Below, in pieces: positions 24,631 through 33,890 of a DNA stretch of 64,000 nt. Both the position numbers and the translations under genes were made by a program. Position 1 is the first letter of the stretch; each line of letters opens with the position of its first letter. This DNA comes from an uncultured Centipeda sp. (GTDB lineage: Bacteria > Bacillota > Negativicutes > Selenomonadales > Selenomonadaceae): the NCBI GenBank assembly GCA_905372865.1, contig CAJPQT010000007.1, positions 30,228 through 94,227 of the forward strand, in the 5' to 3' direction. A model generated the notes under the pieces. That model searched no databases. It was not told the origin of the DNA and worked only from the letters and a program-made list of their open reading frames with translations.

Positions 24631-26748
24631 TTACACTTCTTCACTTTTCTTCTTCCACGTATCATCTGCGAAGAGAACCGCAAATGCCTCCTCCGCTTTC
24701 TTCAGTCGATGAATCGTGAGCCCCAGATGCTCCTCGGGGATATCCTTCTTGTTCTCCCACGGGATGATGAGGGTGGAGATCCCCGCCTGTCGCGCACCAT
24801 AGGCCTTCTCAAAGACACCGCCGACGGGTTTGATCTCCCCCTGGAGCGAGATCTCGCCCGTCACAGCCACATCCTGACGGATCGCCGCCCCCGTCACTGC
24901 ACTCACGATTGCCGCAAGGATGGCCGTGCCGGCGCTCGGTCCGTCGATGTTGCCGCCGCCGATCACATTGACGTGGATGTCATAGTCATGGAGGTCGCGT
25001 CCTGTCAGCTGGCGCATAACAGCTGCCGCATTAAAGACCGAGTCTTTCGCCATGCTGCCCGCCGTCTCATTGAACCGCACCGTCCCCTTCCCCTTCTCTG
25101 CCGGAGGGAAGGCTACCGCCTCAATCTCGATGATGGAGCCGAGGAAGCCCGCGACACCGAGCCCGAACACTCTTCCGACGGCAGGGGTATCCGATGCCTT
25201 CTTTCGTCCGAATCGGTAGAGGCGGCTAACCTGTGCGACCTCATAGATGTCGTCCTTGGTCACGAGCAGGGGCGGCGCTGTTGTTTCACGTGAAACATTG
25301 CTCGGTTTCTCCGACGTTTCCTCTGCGGAGGCTCCCACCGTTTCACGTGAAACATTTTCTGCAGAGGAAGCGGGGCTTTCCTGCGGTTCATCATGAGGAC
25401 ATTCTCTCTGTCGGATTGTTTCACGTGAAACAATCCGCTCAACCTCTGCGTCCTCAAGTCGATTTAACGCGAGACTGTAGGCATCGGCGAGAATATTGAT
25501 CGCCTTGCGCCCCTCAATTGTGTACGTGCTGATGAGCTGTGCTGCGCCCTCCGCAAGCTGGACGTTGAGACGACGCGCCGCGTTCTCCACAATCGTGAGG
25601 ATATGCGCGGGCGTCAGCGGCTCGAAATAGATCTCCGCACAGCGTGAGCGGAGCGCGGGGTTGATGTGGTCCGCATCACGCGTCGTCGCTCCGATGAGCA
25701 CGAAGTCTGCAGGAGCGCCCCCCTCGAAGAGTTTGCGGATGTAGGGCGGAACACGCTTGTCATCGGGATCGTAGTACGCCGACTCGAAATACGCACGCTT
25801 ATCCTCGAGCACCTTGAGCAGCTTGTTCTGCAGCATCTCATCCATCTCGCCGATCTCGTCGATAAAGAGGATGCCGCCATGCGCGTCCGTCACCAGCCCC
25901 GGCTTCGGCTCGGGCACGCCGCTGTCCGCGAGGCTCTTCTGTGCGCCCTGATAGATCGGGTCGTGCACCGAGCCGAGCAGCGGATTTGTCATGTCGCGCG
26001 GATCCCAGCGCAGGGTCGTCCCATCCGTCTCTACAAAGGGTGCATCCTCTGCGAACGGCGATACAGCGCGTTTTTTTGCCGCCTCGAGCACAAGGCGCGC
26101 CGCCGTGGTCTTGCCTACGCCCGGCGGCCCGTAGAGGAGGAGGTGCTGTGGATAGGGCGAGGACAGCTTTGCCATGAGTGAGCGCACGGCCCGCTCCTGC
26201 CCGATGATTTCATCGAAGCTGCGCGGCCGCAGGAGTTCCATGACCGACTGCGTGAGATGGACGCGCTCAAGCGCCTCAAGATCCTCACGCTTCTTCTTAT
26301 CATGCGGCGACTCTGCTCCGGGGCTCTCCTCCGAGATCACCTGACGGCGGATATCGTCCACGTACTCCTCGTGATCCTTTTCAAGTTTTTCGTTCACCTT
26401 GCGCTCGATCCGATCCTCAAGATCACGCCGCGCAAGAATCCCCGCGAGCTGTTCCGTCATCCGATTCAGGATCTCGGGGATCTCGGCATCGGACGGCGGC
26501 GGAGAGAGCAGTGGATCCTCCTCGAGGATACGCATGAGGGCAAGCACGCGCTCACGGCGGTTGTCCGAGCGCATGAGCGTCATCGCGTTCATCTTGCCCG
26601 CCTGTATGACAAGCCGTTCCGTCCCCATCGTATCCGCGAGCATGCGAAAGATCGTGGCAATCTCTGCATCCACGCGCGCCTCTGGTGCGAGCGCGGGCGG
26701 CTTTTCCGCCTTCCCGTCGCCGCCGAATAAATCCTTAAAAAATGACAT
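24631..26748 (-). CDS. Lon-family ATP-dependent protease with embedded parS sites
   Basis: The 705-residue protein has an N-terminal coiled region, an AAA+ module with Walker A GPPGVGKTTAARL (~residue 197) and Walker B ILFIDEIGEMDE, and a C-terminal Lon protease domain. The Ser-Lys dyad is visible as GPSAGTAI and EIKPVGG. It resembles the LonB/LonC-type proteases of Firmicutes. Between the AAA+ and protease parts, residues ~438-490 form a low-complexity linker in which VSRET occurs three times; each occurrence is encoded by a parS site in the same reading frame. The position between rplI and dnaB is typical. Substrates are unknown. Confidence 0.92.
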   Translation of the reverse strand: MSFFKDLFGGDGKAEKPPALAPEARVDAEIATIFRMLADTMGTERLVIQAGKMNAMTLMRSDNRRERVLALMRILEEDPLLSPPPSDAEIPEILNRMTEQLAGILARRDLEDRIERKVNEKLEKDHEEYVDDIRRQVISEESPGAESPHDKKKREDLEALERVHLTQSVMELLRPRSFDEIIGQERAVRSLMAKLSSPYPQHLLLYGPPGVGKTTAARLVLEAAKKRAVSPFAEDAPFVETDGTTLRWDPRDMTNPLLGSVHDPIYQGAQKSLADSGVPEPKPGLVTDAHGGILFIDEIGEMDEMLQNKLLKVLEDKRAYFESAYYDPDDKRVPPYIRKLFEGGAPADFVLIGATTRDADHINPALRSRCAEIYFEPLTPAHILTIVENAARRLNVQLAEGAAQLISTYTIEGRKAINILADAYSLALNRLEDAEVERIVSRETIRQRECPHDEPQESPASSAENVSRETVGASAEETSEKPSNVSRETTAPPLLVTKDDIYEVAQVSRLYRFGRKKASDTPAVGRVFGLGVAGFLGSIIEIEAVAFPPAEKGKGTVRFNETAGSMAKDSVFNAAAVMRQLTGRDLHDYDIHVNVIGGGNIDGPSAGTAILAAIVSAVTGAAIRQDVAVTGEISLQGEIKPVGGVFEKAYGARQAGISTLIIPWENKKDIPEEHLGLTIHRLKKAEEAFAVLFADDTWKKKSEEV
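25282..25297. other. parS site 2 (inside the lon reading frame)
   Basis: An exact TGTTTCACGTGAAACA within codons for N-VSRET-T of the Lon-family protease. Confidence 0.93.
25339..25354. other. parS site 3 (inside the lon reading frame)
   Basis: CGTTTCACGTGAAACA, one mismatch to the consensus at its first base. It encodes VSRET within the Lon-family protease. Confidence 0.88.
25417..25432. other. parS site 4 (inside the lon reading frame)
   Basis: An exact parS, lying at the centre of a 26-bp perfect palindrome (25412-25437). It encodes IVSRETI within the Lon-family protease. Confidence 0.94.
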
Positions 26749-26869
26749 AAAATATTTCCTTTGGAGAGAAAAGCTGATGAAGCGTCCTTCATCAGCCTGT
26801 ATTTATAGTGTTTGATAGTTCTTTGCAAAATACTGCAAATATGATGTATAGGTGGAAGAGATGCCCTGA

Positions 26870-27006
26870 GCAAACCCTAGTGAAGCAAGCGAGAAAAGTA
26901 CACGTTCTGCCCCCTGCGGATTTTAACCGTTCAAGCGAAGCGCGTTTGGAATCCGCAGGTATTTAGGCAGATAAGTGTACGTTCGCTTGCGTAACGAGGT
27001 GTTTGC
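26870..27006 (+). repeat. Interspersed structured repeat, copy E
   Basis: A 137-bp copy between rplI and lon. Arms are GCAAGCGA/TCGCTTGC, GTACAC/GTGTAC and CCTGCGGAT/ATCCGCAGG. The middle arm sequence is unlike any other copy but still pairs. The rest of the 280-base gap shows nothing else recognisable. Confidence 0.92.
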
Positions 27007-27027
27007 GAAGGGCACTCGACACCGTCC

Positions 27028-27471
27028 CTATTCCTTCTTCACATGAATCTTGATCGTCGTCGCGATGTTCGGATGCACCTTGACGACTGCCTCGTAGAGG
27101 CCCTCGCCAACCACCTCGCCGCGAATCGTGATCTTGCGGCGATCCACGTCGATGTTCCGCTTCTTCAGCGCCTCCGCGACATCCTTGCCCGTCACCGCGC
27201 CGAACAGCCGCCCGTTCTCGCCGATATGCACAGGGATCTCCACCTCGACCTTCTCGAGCTGGGCTGCCATCAGCTTCGCCTCATCGACCGCCATTGCATC
27301 CTTGCGGGCCTTCGCCCCCGCCTGTGCTTTCGCGACATTCACATTTTCGCTGCTTGCCGGCAGCGCCAGCTTCTTCGGCAGAAGGAAGTTGCGTCCGTAG
27401 CCATCCGCGACCTCCACGATCTCGCCCTTTTTCCCGATGTTCTTAACGTCCGCCTGCAGTATCACTTTCAC
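27028..27471 (-). CDS. rplI: 50S ribosomal protein L9
   Basis: Elongated 23S rRNA-binding protein at the L1 stalk base. The 147-residue product has the family N-terminus (KVILQADVKNIGKKGEIVEVADGYGRNFLLPK) and the long central helix, then the C-terminal domain. The GTG at 27471 is chosen because AGGAG lies 10 bases before it and it gives the canonical MKVIL start; a GTG three codons upstream abuts that ribosome site. The start lies inside the last 29 bases of gdpP, implying coupled translation. Confidence 0.97.
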   Translation of the reverse strand: MKVILQADVKNIGKKGEIVEVADGYGRNFLLPKKLALPASSENVNVAKAQAGAKARKDAMAVDEAKLMAAQLEKVEVEIPVHIGENGRLFGAVTGKDVAEALKKRNIDVDRRKITIRGEVVGEGLYEAVVKVHPNIATTIKIHVKKE

Positions 27472-29455
27472 TATGGTCACTCTCCTCTATATATGCCCGA
27501 GCACGCTCGACGACATTGCCGCGCACGACACTGAGCGGTACATCCTTTACCTGTGCTCCCGCCACATTCGCGTGCCCGCCGCCGCCGAACGCCTCCATAA
27601 TCACCTGGACATTCATCTCACCCGTTGAGCGCGCGCTGATGCCCACAACATCGCCCGTCATCTGGAACACATAGATGCTCATGCGCACCCCGTCCACGCG
27701 CAGCATCCCATCCGCCGCCTGTGCCGCAATGATCTGCCCGTTCGGCAGACGCTCAGGGATGCTGCCGACGATCAGCCCGCCGGGGAAATACTCCGCGTTT
27801 GCCTTTGCACGGGCAAGCGCCACCGTTGTCTCGTAGTCGCTCTGGAACAGCGCCCGCACGAGCACGGGATCCGCCCCTGCGCGGCGGAGATACGCCGCCG
27901 CATCGAACGTGCGGACACCCGCACCGACGTTGAAATTCTTCGTATCCACAACCACGCCCGAGTACAGCGCCGTCGCGTCGAGGCGCGTCGGGCGTATGTT
28001 GTCGCCAAAGTACATGAGCAGCTCCGTCACCAGCTCGCTCGCCGAACTCGATGCCGTCTCGATGTAGACAAGCAGCGGATTCTTGACGAAATTCTCACTG
28101 CGGCGGTGATGGTCGATCACAACGATCTTTGGAACACGCTCCAAGAGCGTCGGATCGGCGAGGATGTGCGGAATGTGCGCATCCACCACCACGAGCAGGG
28201 CCGAGAGCGAAGCGACGCCCGCAATATCGCCGGGACGGACGAAGAGGCCGTCATACGCCTCATCCTTACGCACCATGTCAAGGATGCGGTCAATGCCCTC
28301 GTTCATATCGCTGAGGACAATGTGGACAGGCTTTCCGATGGCACGCGCCATGCATGCAACGCCCATCGCCGCACCGAAACAGTCATAGTCCTCATTGTGG
28401 TGCCCCATGACGTAGATCTCATCCGCGTTCTCCATAATGTCGCGCAGCGCGTGTGCCACAACGCGTGCCTTCACACGCGTGTGCTTCTCCACCGCCTTCG
28501 CCTTGCCGCCGAAGAACTGCGTCTTGCCGCCAATGTCGAGTGCAACCTGGTCGCCGCCGCGTCCAAGCGCGAGGTCGAGTTTTGCCTCGGCCTCCTCACC
28601 GAGCTCCCGCAGCGTCTGGTCTGCCGCGAGGGAAAGCCCGATGGAGAGGGTGACCGGCAGCCCCTTCGAGTTCACAATCTTACGCACCTGATCGAGAATG
28701 TCGAACTTCTCCGCGATCGCATGGTCAAGCGCCGCGTGGTCGAGCAGTGCGACAAACTCGCCGTCGGAGATGCTGCGCATAAAGCCGCCGAGACCGTTCA
28801 TCCACGCATCCAGACGCTCGCGCACAGCGAGCAGCAGCATCGACTTCTCCGCCTCCGACTGCCCCTGCATGATCTCATCATAGTTATCGAGCTGAATGTA
28901 GAGGAGTGCCGTCCGGCTCGCACGGAACCGCTGCTGCAGATCGGCAAGCTCCGTCTCGTCCTCAACGTAGAACGCCATCAGGGGGTCCATCTGCGGCGAT
29001 GTCGGTACACTGCGGTGGTAGACATGATAGGTACGCCCCTCATGTGCGAAGCGGTATTCGCCCTCCGTCCCCCAGATCTCCGCGATTCTGAAATCCTGCC
29101 AGAAATCCGCGACCAACGTCCCCTGCTCCGGCTTCACACCGCCGAGATACTCCGCGACCTGACGGTTGCACCATTCGAGATGCCCTTCCTTCTCCACAAC
29201 GAGGATCGCCTGCGGGAGACAATCTACCGCGTAGTTCATCACGTTGTTGACATTGCGGATGATGCCCATACAGTAGCGCTCAAATCGTCGTTCTCTGTCA
29301 CGACAACGCTCCCACGCAAACGCGACAAGGAGCGCCCAGACAAGAAGCGCCGCTGCCCCGACGTAGGAATTATAGCAGAACGTCACAAGCGCAAGCGCGA
29401 GCATGACGATCAGATGGATCGTGAGATCGATCCACGCGGATAAATTCCGCGGCAT
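27443..29455 (-). CDS. gdpP: Cyclic-di-AMP phosphodiesterase GdpP
   Basis: Membrane phosphodiesterase that degrades the second messenger c-di-AMP, affecting wall and potassium balance. The 670-residue protein has two N-terminal membrane helices, a PAS-like domain, a degenerate GGDEF domain (residues ~180-310, no GGDEF motif, SDGEFVALL in its place), and a DHH/DHHA1 catalytic unit with YVMGHHNEDYDCFGAAMG, IDHHRRSENF and GGGGHANVAGAQ. The ATG at 29455 follows AAGGTGAT and is preferred to the open frame 12 codons upstream. It sits in the conserved DUF2232-gdpP-rplI order. Confidence 0.95.
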   Translation of the reverse strand: MPRNLSAWIDLTIHLIVMLALALVTFCYNSYVGAAALLVWALLVAFAWERCRDRERRFERYCMGIIRNVNNVMNYAVDCLPQAILVVEKEGHLEWCNRQVAEYLGGVKPEQGTLVADFWQDFRIAEIWGTEGEYRFAHEGRTYHVYHRSVPTSPQMDPLMAFYVEDETELADLQQRFRASRTALLYIQLDNYDEIMQGQSEAEKSMLLLAVRERLDAWMNGLGGFMRSISDGEFVALLDHAALDHAIAEKFDILDQVRKIVNSKGLPVTLSIGLSLAADQTLRELGEEAEAKLDLALGRGGDQVALDIGGKTQFFGGKAKAVEKHTRVKARVVAHALRDIMENADEIYVMGHHNEDYDCFGAAMGVACMARAIGKPVHIVLSDMNEGIDRILDMVRKDEAYDGLFVRPGDIAGVASLSALLVVVDAHIPHILADPTLLERVPKIVVIDHHRRSENFVKNPLLVYIETASSSASELVTELLMYFGDNIRPTRLDATALYSGVVVDTKNFNVGAGVRTFDAAAYLRRAGADPVLVRALFQSDYETTVALARAKANAEYFPGGLIVGSIPERLPNGQIIAAQAADGMLRVDGVRMSIYVFQMTGDVVGISARSTGEMNVQVIMEAFGGGGHANVAGAQVKDVPLSVVRGNVVERARAYIEESDHSESDTAGGR

Positions 29456-29499
29456 AGTATCACCTTCTTTATATGGATAATGTATATGCAAAGTATAGC

Positions 29500-30456
29500 T
29501 TATTTACGTTCATAAAATCTCTTTCGATAGTCAAACGCGATATCGAACAGCCCCGTCCACGAGACGATCTGCGTCATAAAGCCATTCAGCACAATGAACA
29601 TATAGATCAGTATCCGTACGAACGACGAGACACGAAAGTGCTTCATGAGGTACTGCAGGAGCGAAAGCCCCTGCACCAGTCCTGCGATAAACGCGATCAG
29701 ATACCCATTCAGCGCCGCCTGGTAGAGCCACGCAATATCGCGCGTCGTTCCCCAGTAAAGGCCGATCAGGGAGAATCCAAAGAGATAGGAGAAGAAGATC
29801 GGCAGACGCCACTCCGTAAACGCGGGCAGCCCCGCCGCCGGGATCCCAAGGCGCTGAAGCACCTTGCGCAGAAGGACGAAGCACGCCGTCACCTCGATCA
29901 CGGAGCTCCCGAGAAAGAGGGCGGGCAGCATGAGTACGAAGAGCTCCAACACCTGTGTCGACGCCGCGCGGGTCTCCTCCAGCTGCGCCTCGCTCATGCC
30001 CAGCGAACGGTACATCGCGAGCGTCTCATCCATCGTTTCATTTGCCATGGAGATGTCCATCGCAAACGGATTCAGCCCGAAGAGGAGCAGCGTCATCCCG
30101 GCAGCTGCCGCCTTTCCGGCGAGAGAGGCAAGCGCACCGCCCACCAGTGCGCGTACGGTGTCTGTTCTGCGGCGAAAGAGCACGCCGAGCACGAGACCCG
30201 TCGGTGCAAACGAGAGGACAAAGAACGCCCCCGTCATGGGCGTTGCAAAGAGTATCGTCAGGAGGAGGGATGCGGCCGCAGCCAGCACGCCCCAGCGCAG
30301 TCCCTCACGCACCGTCACAAGCGCGATAAAGACCGGCCACAGCATCCCCATCATCATCGTCAGCATGGGCAGATAGATCGCCGCAAGCGCGTAGACCACA
30401 GCGGCAGCCGTCATTACCCCCGCCGTCGCGGCAGGGCGAGCACCTTGCTCACTCAT
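29500..30456 (-). CDS. DUF2232 (YybS-like) membrane protein
   Basis: A 318-residue integral membrane protein with about eight hydrophobic helices, including an N-terminal block (VMTAAAVVYALAAIYLPMLTMMMGMLWPVFIALVTVREG) characteristic of the YybS/DUF2232 family. It is conserved upstream of gdpP and rplI in Firmicutes, and its function is not established to my knowledge. The ATG at 30456 follows AAAGGA with 6-7 bases spacing. Confidence 0.9.
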   Translation of the reverse strand: MSEQGARPAATAGVMTAAAVVYALAAIYLPMLTMMMGMLWPVFIALVTVREGLRWGVLAAAASLLLTILFATPMTGAFFVLSFAPTGLVLGVLFRRRTDTVRALVGGALASLAGKAAAAGMTLLLFGLNPFAMDISMANETMDETLAMYRSLGMSEAQLEETRAASTQVLELFVLMLPALFLGSSVIEVTACFVLLRKVLQRLGIPAAGLPAFTEWRLPIFFSYLFGFSLIGLYWGTTRDIAWLYQAALNGYLIAFIAGLVQGLSLLQYLMKHFRVSSFVRILIYMFIVLNGFMTQIVSWTGLFDIAFDYRKRFYERK

Positions 30457-30596
30457 TCCATATCCTTTCAGCGAGTTTATTCGCATTCCCTTCCTTATAT
30501 AAATACTTCCCTATTATAACAGATTTTAGGCACGCTGTCACGGAGTCGAAACGTGTGCGCATGGCATTCTCAGCGACTCATGCCTAAAATCTAACC

Positions 30597-32378
30597 TCAC
30601 TCCCCCATGATGCCCGCCATCCGCAGGAGATACTGCGCGTTCGTCGTACGGCAGCGCCCCTCGCGGATCTTGAAATCAAAGAGAATCTTGTCCCCCTCGT
30701 AGTGCTCCTCAAAATGTGCGTTCGTGACAGGCACGCCCTCGCGTCCGAGATCGCACAGCTCGAAGTCATGCGTCGTCACAATCGTGATTGCGTGCGGCAG
30801 CGTCAGACGGCGGATCGCCTCGCGCGCACCGACAATGCGATCGGCGGAGTTCGTCCCGCGAAAGATCTCATCGATCAGAATCAGCATCGGCTTGCCGCGC
30901 TTGCTGTACGTCATCATCTTCTTGATGCGCAGCAGCTCTGCGTAGAACGTCGAGACCCCGCCCGCGAGATCGTCGCTGATCTGGATCGACGTATAGACGG
31001 CCATCGGCGTGAGCGCAAAGAACGTTGCACACACGGGCGCGCCTGCGTATGACAACACCGCGTTTGAGCCCAGCGTCCGCATATACGTTGTCTTGCCCGA
31101 CATGTTCGATCCCGTGATGACAAGGGTCCCCGCCGCAAGGTGCGCATCGTTCGGCGTCGCCGCCTCCTCCGGGATCACGAGCGGCATCGCCCCCTCTGCA
31201 TCAAGGCGCGGTGCATCCCCGTCAACGAACTGCGGGAAGGTATGGATCTCGCGCGTATGCCCGATCCGTGCAAGCGAGAGCAGCACCTCCACCTCCGCCC
31301 AGACCTCCAGCCAGCCGGCAGCCGCCGGGCCCGCCTGTCCGCGCCAATGGGAGAAGTACGCCATACAGTGCAAATCCCAGAGAAGAACCCCATTGGCGAG
31401 AATGAAAAAGACAAAGTTGCGCCGCGCTGCCGCACACTGGGCGAGCGTCGTCAGACGGCTCTGCGCCTGCCGTGCGCGAACGGGTGCAAAGAGCGGCGCA
31501 AGCACCGCCGCGAACGCCTCTCCGCGCAGCGGTGCGCGCTCAAGGCCGTAGAAAATCCTGCCGTAGAGCCGCAGCTCCCGCGCCATGCGCCCGAGCGGGG
31601 CAAGTTCGCGCTGCGTGCGCGGATAGAACGCCATCGCCACCGTCAGGTTGAACATAAAGAGGATGAGCGGCACCGTCCACGGTCCACCCGCGAAAATCAT
31701 CCAAAGAAACGAGAGAACAAATGCATTTGCAAATACAATGCCGATACATGAGATGAGCTTTAGCGAGCCTTTGAGCGGCTGAGCCAGTTCCTTTGCCAGT
31801 GTGCGCGTATCATGTCCGTCAGGCAGACGCGCTCCGCGTGCCTCCAGCTCGATGCAGAGCAGAGGATGTGCCAGCAGCTCCGCCACCGCCGCCTGCCGCC
31901 GCCGCGTCTGTTCGAGATCATGCGGCGTTGCCGTAAGGGCGGCGGCGAGCCGTTCCCGCCCCGCCTGCGTCCGTGCCGCACAGAGGTACTGGTAGAGCGA
32001 GGCCGTGCCGAAGATGTGCAGATCACGGTCGGGCGGACGCTTCTCCTTTGCATACGCTGCACCATCCTCGGGCAGCTTCTTCCACTCCCCCGAGAACCGT
32101 GCGAGATAGCCCGATGTCACCGCAAGGTATGCCTTCGTCAGGAGAAGCAGACGCTCCAGCTTCCGATGCCGTGCCACCAGCACCACAAAGAGCAACAGAA
32201 AAAACCCGCCCAGCATCATCTCGGCAGGCGAGCCCATATCATAGCCGTGAATCAGCGCAGCGAGCATCGCGGGAAAGACCACCGTACGCGCGAGGACGTA
32301 CCGCGTCCTCTGCTTATTCTGCGCCCGCTCCAGCGCGATCGTATTCTCGCGCACATTTTCATAGAACAGTTTCTTCAA
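30597..32378 (-). CDS. MutS-related ATPase, membrane-associated
   Basis: About 593 residues. The C-terminal ATPase is MutS-like (ITGSNMSGKTTYMRTLG, ILIDEIFRGTNSADRI, TIVTTHDFELCDL). The N-terminal half lacks the MutS mismatch-recognition domains and instead contains hydrophobic helices (~residues 35-60 and ~205-240). This matches the little-studied MutS domain V-only proteins of Firmicutes, so a role in classical mismatch repair is not supported. The TTG at 32378 is preferred because AGAAGGAG lies 7 bases before it; open frame continues 19 codons upstream. The gene is divergent from the next one. Confidence 0.85.
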   Translation of the reverse strand: MKKLFYENVRENTIALERAQNKQRTRYVLARTVVFPAMLAALIHGYDMGSPAEMMLGGFFLLLFVVLVARHRKLERLLLLTKAYLAVTSGYLARFSGEWKKLPEDGAAYAKEKRPPDRDLHIFGTASLYQYLCAARTQAGRERLAAALTATPHDLEQTRRRQAAVAELLAHPLLCIELEARGARLPDGHDTRTLAKELAQPLKGSLKLISCIGIVFANAFVLSFLWMIFAGGPWTVPLILFMFNLTVAMAFYPRTQRELAPLGRMARELRLYGRIFYGLERAPLRGEAFAAVLAPLFAPVRARQAQSRLTTLAQCAAARRNFVFFILANGVLLWDLHCMAYFSHWRGQAGPAAAGWLEVWAEVEVLLSLARIGHTREIHTFPQFVDGDAPRLDAEGAMPLVIPEEAATPNDAHLAAGTLVITGSNMSGKTTYMRTLGSNAVLSYAGAPVCATFFALTPMAVYTSIQISDDLAGGVSTFYAELLRIKKMMTYSKRGKPMLILIDEIFRGTNSADRIVGAREAIRRLTLPHAITIVTTHDFELCDLGREGVPVTNAHFEEHYEGDKILFDFKIREGRCRTTNAQYLLRMAGIMGE

Positions 32379-32438
32379 AGCGAGGCTCCTTCTCATTTTG
32401 CAATAATTCTCATTATACCATAGGTTGCTGTGCAAAAG

Positions 32439-32467
32439 TAGACAATTTTTCCCAAAACTGTTACAAT
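32439..32467 (+). promoter_or_regulatory. Promoter of the 74-residue gene
   Basis: TAGACA, 17 bases, TACAAT. It lies about 22 bases before the ATG at 32489, in the divergent gap with the MutS-like gene. Confidence 0.65.
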
Positions 32468-32488
32468 ACGACGAAGGGAGGGGATGCC

Positions 32489-32713
32489 ATGTCGGATCTC
32501 GACGATGCCATACGCCGCACAGAGGCGGCGGTGCGCGTCCTCGATGCGCGGATGCAGTGTGCCGTAGGCGATCTCGACTACGAGAGCTGCCTCCATGAGA
32601 AGCGCACCCTCACCACAGCCCTCCTCGCCCTGCGAAAACGGCGCGGGAACACAGGCCCCGTGGGGACATTCAGCCAAAATTCAGCATCACTGGATAATAT
32701 AAAAGACAAATAG
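32489..32713 (+). CDS. Small hypothetical protein, 74 residues
   Basis: Starts MSDLDDAIRRTEAAVRVLDA behind GAAGGGAGG. The first 55 residues should form two helices able to make a coiled coil (RRTEAAVRVLDARMQ.. LHEKRTLTTALLALRKRR); the tail is polar. No signal peptide or known domain. It precedes another small helical protein by 32 bases and probably shares its transcript. Confidence 0.6.
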   Translation: MSDLDDAIRRTEAAVRVLDARMQCAVGDLDYESCLHEKRTLTTALLALRKRRGNTGPVGTFSQNSASLDNIKDK

Positions 32714-32745
32714 TCAATAATGACCCACAAGGAAAGGAACCCACT

Positions 32746-33021
32746 ATGTCACAACGCATGACCATGGATGAAGTCCTCAAGGAGTACGGCGTACCGCAGC
32801 TGCGCCTCGATGTGCACGCGACGCGCACCGACCTCCTGAAGCTCCGCGAGAAGCTCATGGCGATCCGCGACCTCTCGGACGGACGCGAGCAGGGCTATCT
32901 CGACATCGAGTGCAAACTCTACATCGATGTGGACGACATCGACCGCTATCTCTCGGGCGAGCTCGATACCGTCGGCGAGATCTACGCCTTCCCCGAGGAC
33001 GTGAAGTCCTATCGGGAGTAA
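32746..33021 (+). CDS. Small hypothetical protein, 91 residues
   Basis: Starts MSQRMTMDEVLKEYGVPQL behind AAGGAA. Sequence continues HATRTDLLKLREKLMAIRDL.. DIECKLYIDVDDIDRYLSGEL, mixed helix and acidic strand. No cysteine, signal or membrane segment. Family not recognised. It sits between the 74-residue gene and a secreted membrane protein on the same strand. Confidence 0.65.
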   Translation: MSQRMTMDEVLKEYGVPQLRLDVHATRTDLLKLREKLMAIRDLSDGREQGYLDIECKLYIDVDDIDRYLSGELDTVGEIYAFPEDVKSYRE

Positions 33022-33074
33022 CTGCGAATACCGGGGCTATCCCCGTATCGAAAGAATATAAAGGAGAATATCGA

Positions 33075-33773
33075 ATGAAACTGAAGAAACTTATCGCTGC
33101 GGCAATGGTCGGCACGCTGACCTTTACCGCACCCATCATCGTCCCGAACGCCGTGCAGAGCACGCTCGGTGCACAGGCCGAGGCGGCAAAGGGCGGCGCG
33201 CGCATCGCGCCGAAGGCGGCACCTGCACCGAAGGCAGCGCCGAGCACCCAGAGCGGCAGCCAGAGCAAATCCGTCTCCGGCAACGGCGCGGGCTATGCGC
33301 CGTCCAAGAACGCAAACCAGCTCGACAAGAACGCACCCGCCGCAGGTGCAAAGGCAAATACGCCGGGCGCTGCAAACGCCGCGAGCACCGCACAGCGCGG
33401 TACGGGCTGGGGCAACACTCTGCGCAACATCGGCCTCCTCGCGGGCGGCATGATGCTCGGCGGACTGCTTGCCTCCATGTTCGGCATGGGCGGCGGAATG
33501 CTCGCCGACATCCTCGGTGTCCTCGCAAACGTTGCCATCGTCGTGGTCGCCTTCATGGCAATCCGCTGGGTGTGGAACCGTTTCCGCGGCCGCAAAGAGG
33601 AGAACGTCTACCAGAGCGCGGCGCGTCCGCAGCAGGCAGCAGCACCGCAACCGCCCATCACGGACATCCGTCCGCAGGGCGCACCCGCATCCTACACAGC
33701 GCCCATGAACGCGCATACGGATGTGGCAGGTGAGAGCCCGCGCACGATCGCCGATCATTATCGGAACCGCTAA
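33075..33773 (+). CDS. Ala-rich envelope protein with a membrane segment
   Basis: A 232-residue product starting MKLKKLIAAAMVGTLTFTAP, a signal peptide with probable processing near AQAEAAKGG. An Ala/Pro/Lys/Asn-rich low-complexity stretch follows to about residue 110. Then come two adjacent hydrophobic segments (NIGLLAGGMMLGGLLASMFGMGGG and LADILGVLANVAIVVVAFMAIRW) and a basic RFRGRK stop-transfer, then a disordered tail. The layout is like the N-terminal half of bacterial Tim44-like proteins, without the Tim44 domain. ATG chosen from AAAGGAG 8 bases upstream; a terminator follows. Confidence 0.8.
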   Translation: MKLKKLIAAAMVGTLTFTAPIIVPNAVQSTLGAQAEAAKGGARIAPKAAPAPKAAPSTQSGSQSKSVSGNGAGYAPSKNANQLDKNAPAAGAKANTPGAANAASTAQRGTGWGNTLRNIGLLAGGMMLGGLLASMFGMGGGMLADILGVLANVAIVVVAFMAIRWVWNRFRGRKEENVYQSAARPQQAAAPQPPITDIRPQGAPASYTAPMNAHTDVAGESPRTIADHYRNR

Positions 33774-33792
33774 GAGATCCCATCATAAATGA

Positions 33793-33822
33793 GGGCGCTG
33801 CGAATAGCAGCGCCCTTTGTCT
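33793..33822 (+). terminator. Terminator of the 32.5-33.8 kb gene group
   Basis: A 9-bp stem GGGCGCTGC/GCAGCGCCC with a 5-base loop, then TTTGTCTTGT. Confidence 0.85.
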
Positions 33823-33826
33823 TGTG

Positions 33827-33880
33827 CCCCTTCCACCGCAAGCGGTCCCCCTTCCCCGTCATAACGGGGAAGGCTTAGGA
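33827..33880. repeat. Short GC-rich palindromic repeat, family 2, copy 1
   Basis: CCCCTTCCACCGCAAGCGGT, then a second hairpin CCTTCCCCGT-cata-ACGGGGAAGG and GCTTA. The same arrangement recurs at 37402-37451. It lies between convergent genes. Confidence 0.75.
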
Positions 33881-33890
33881 TAACAGCATA

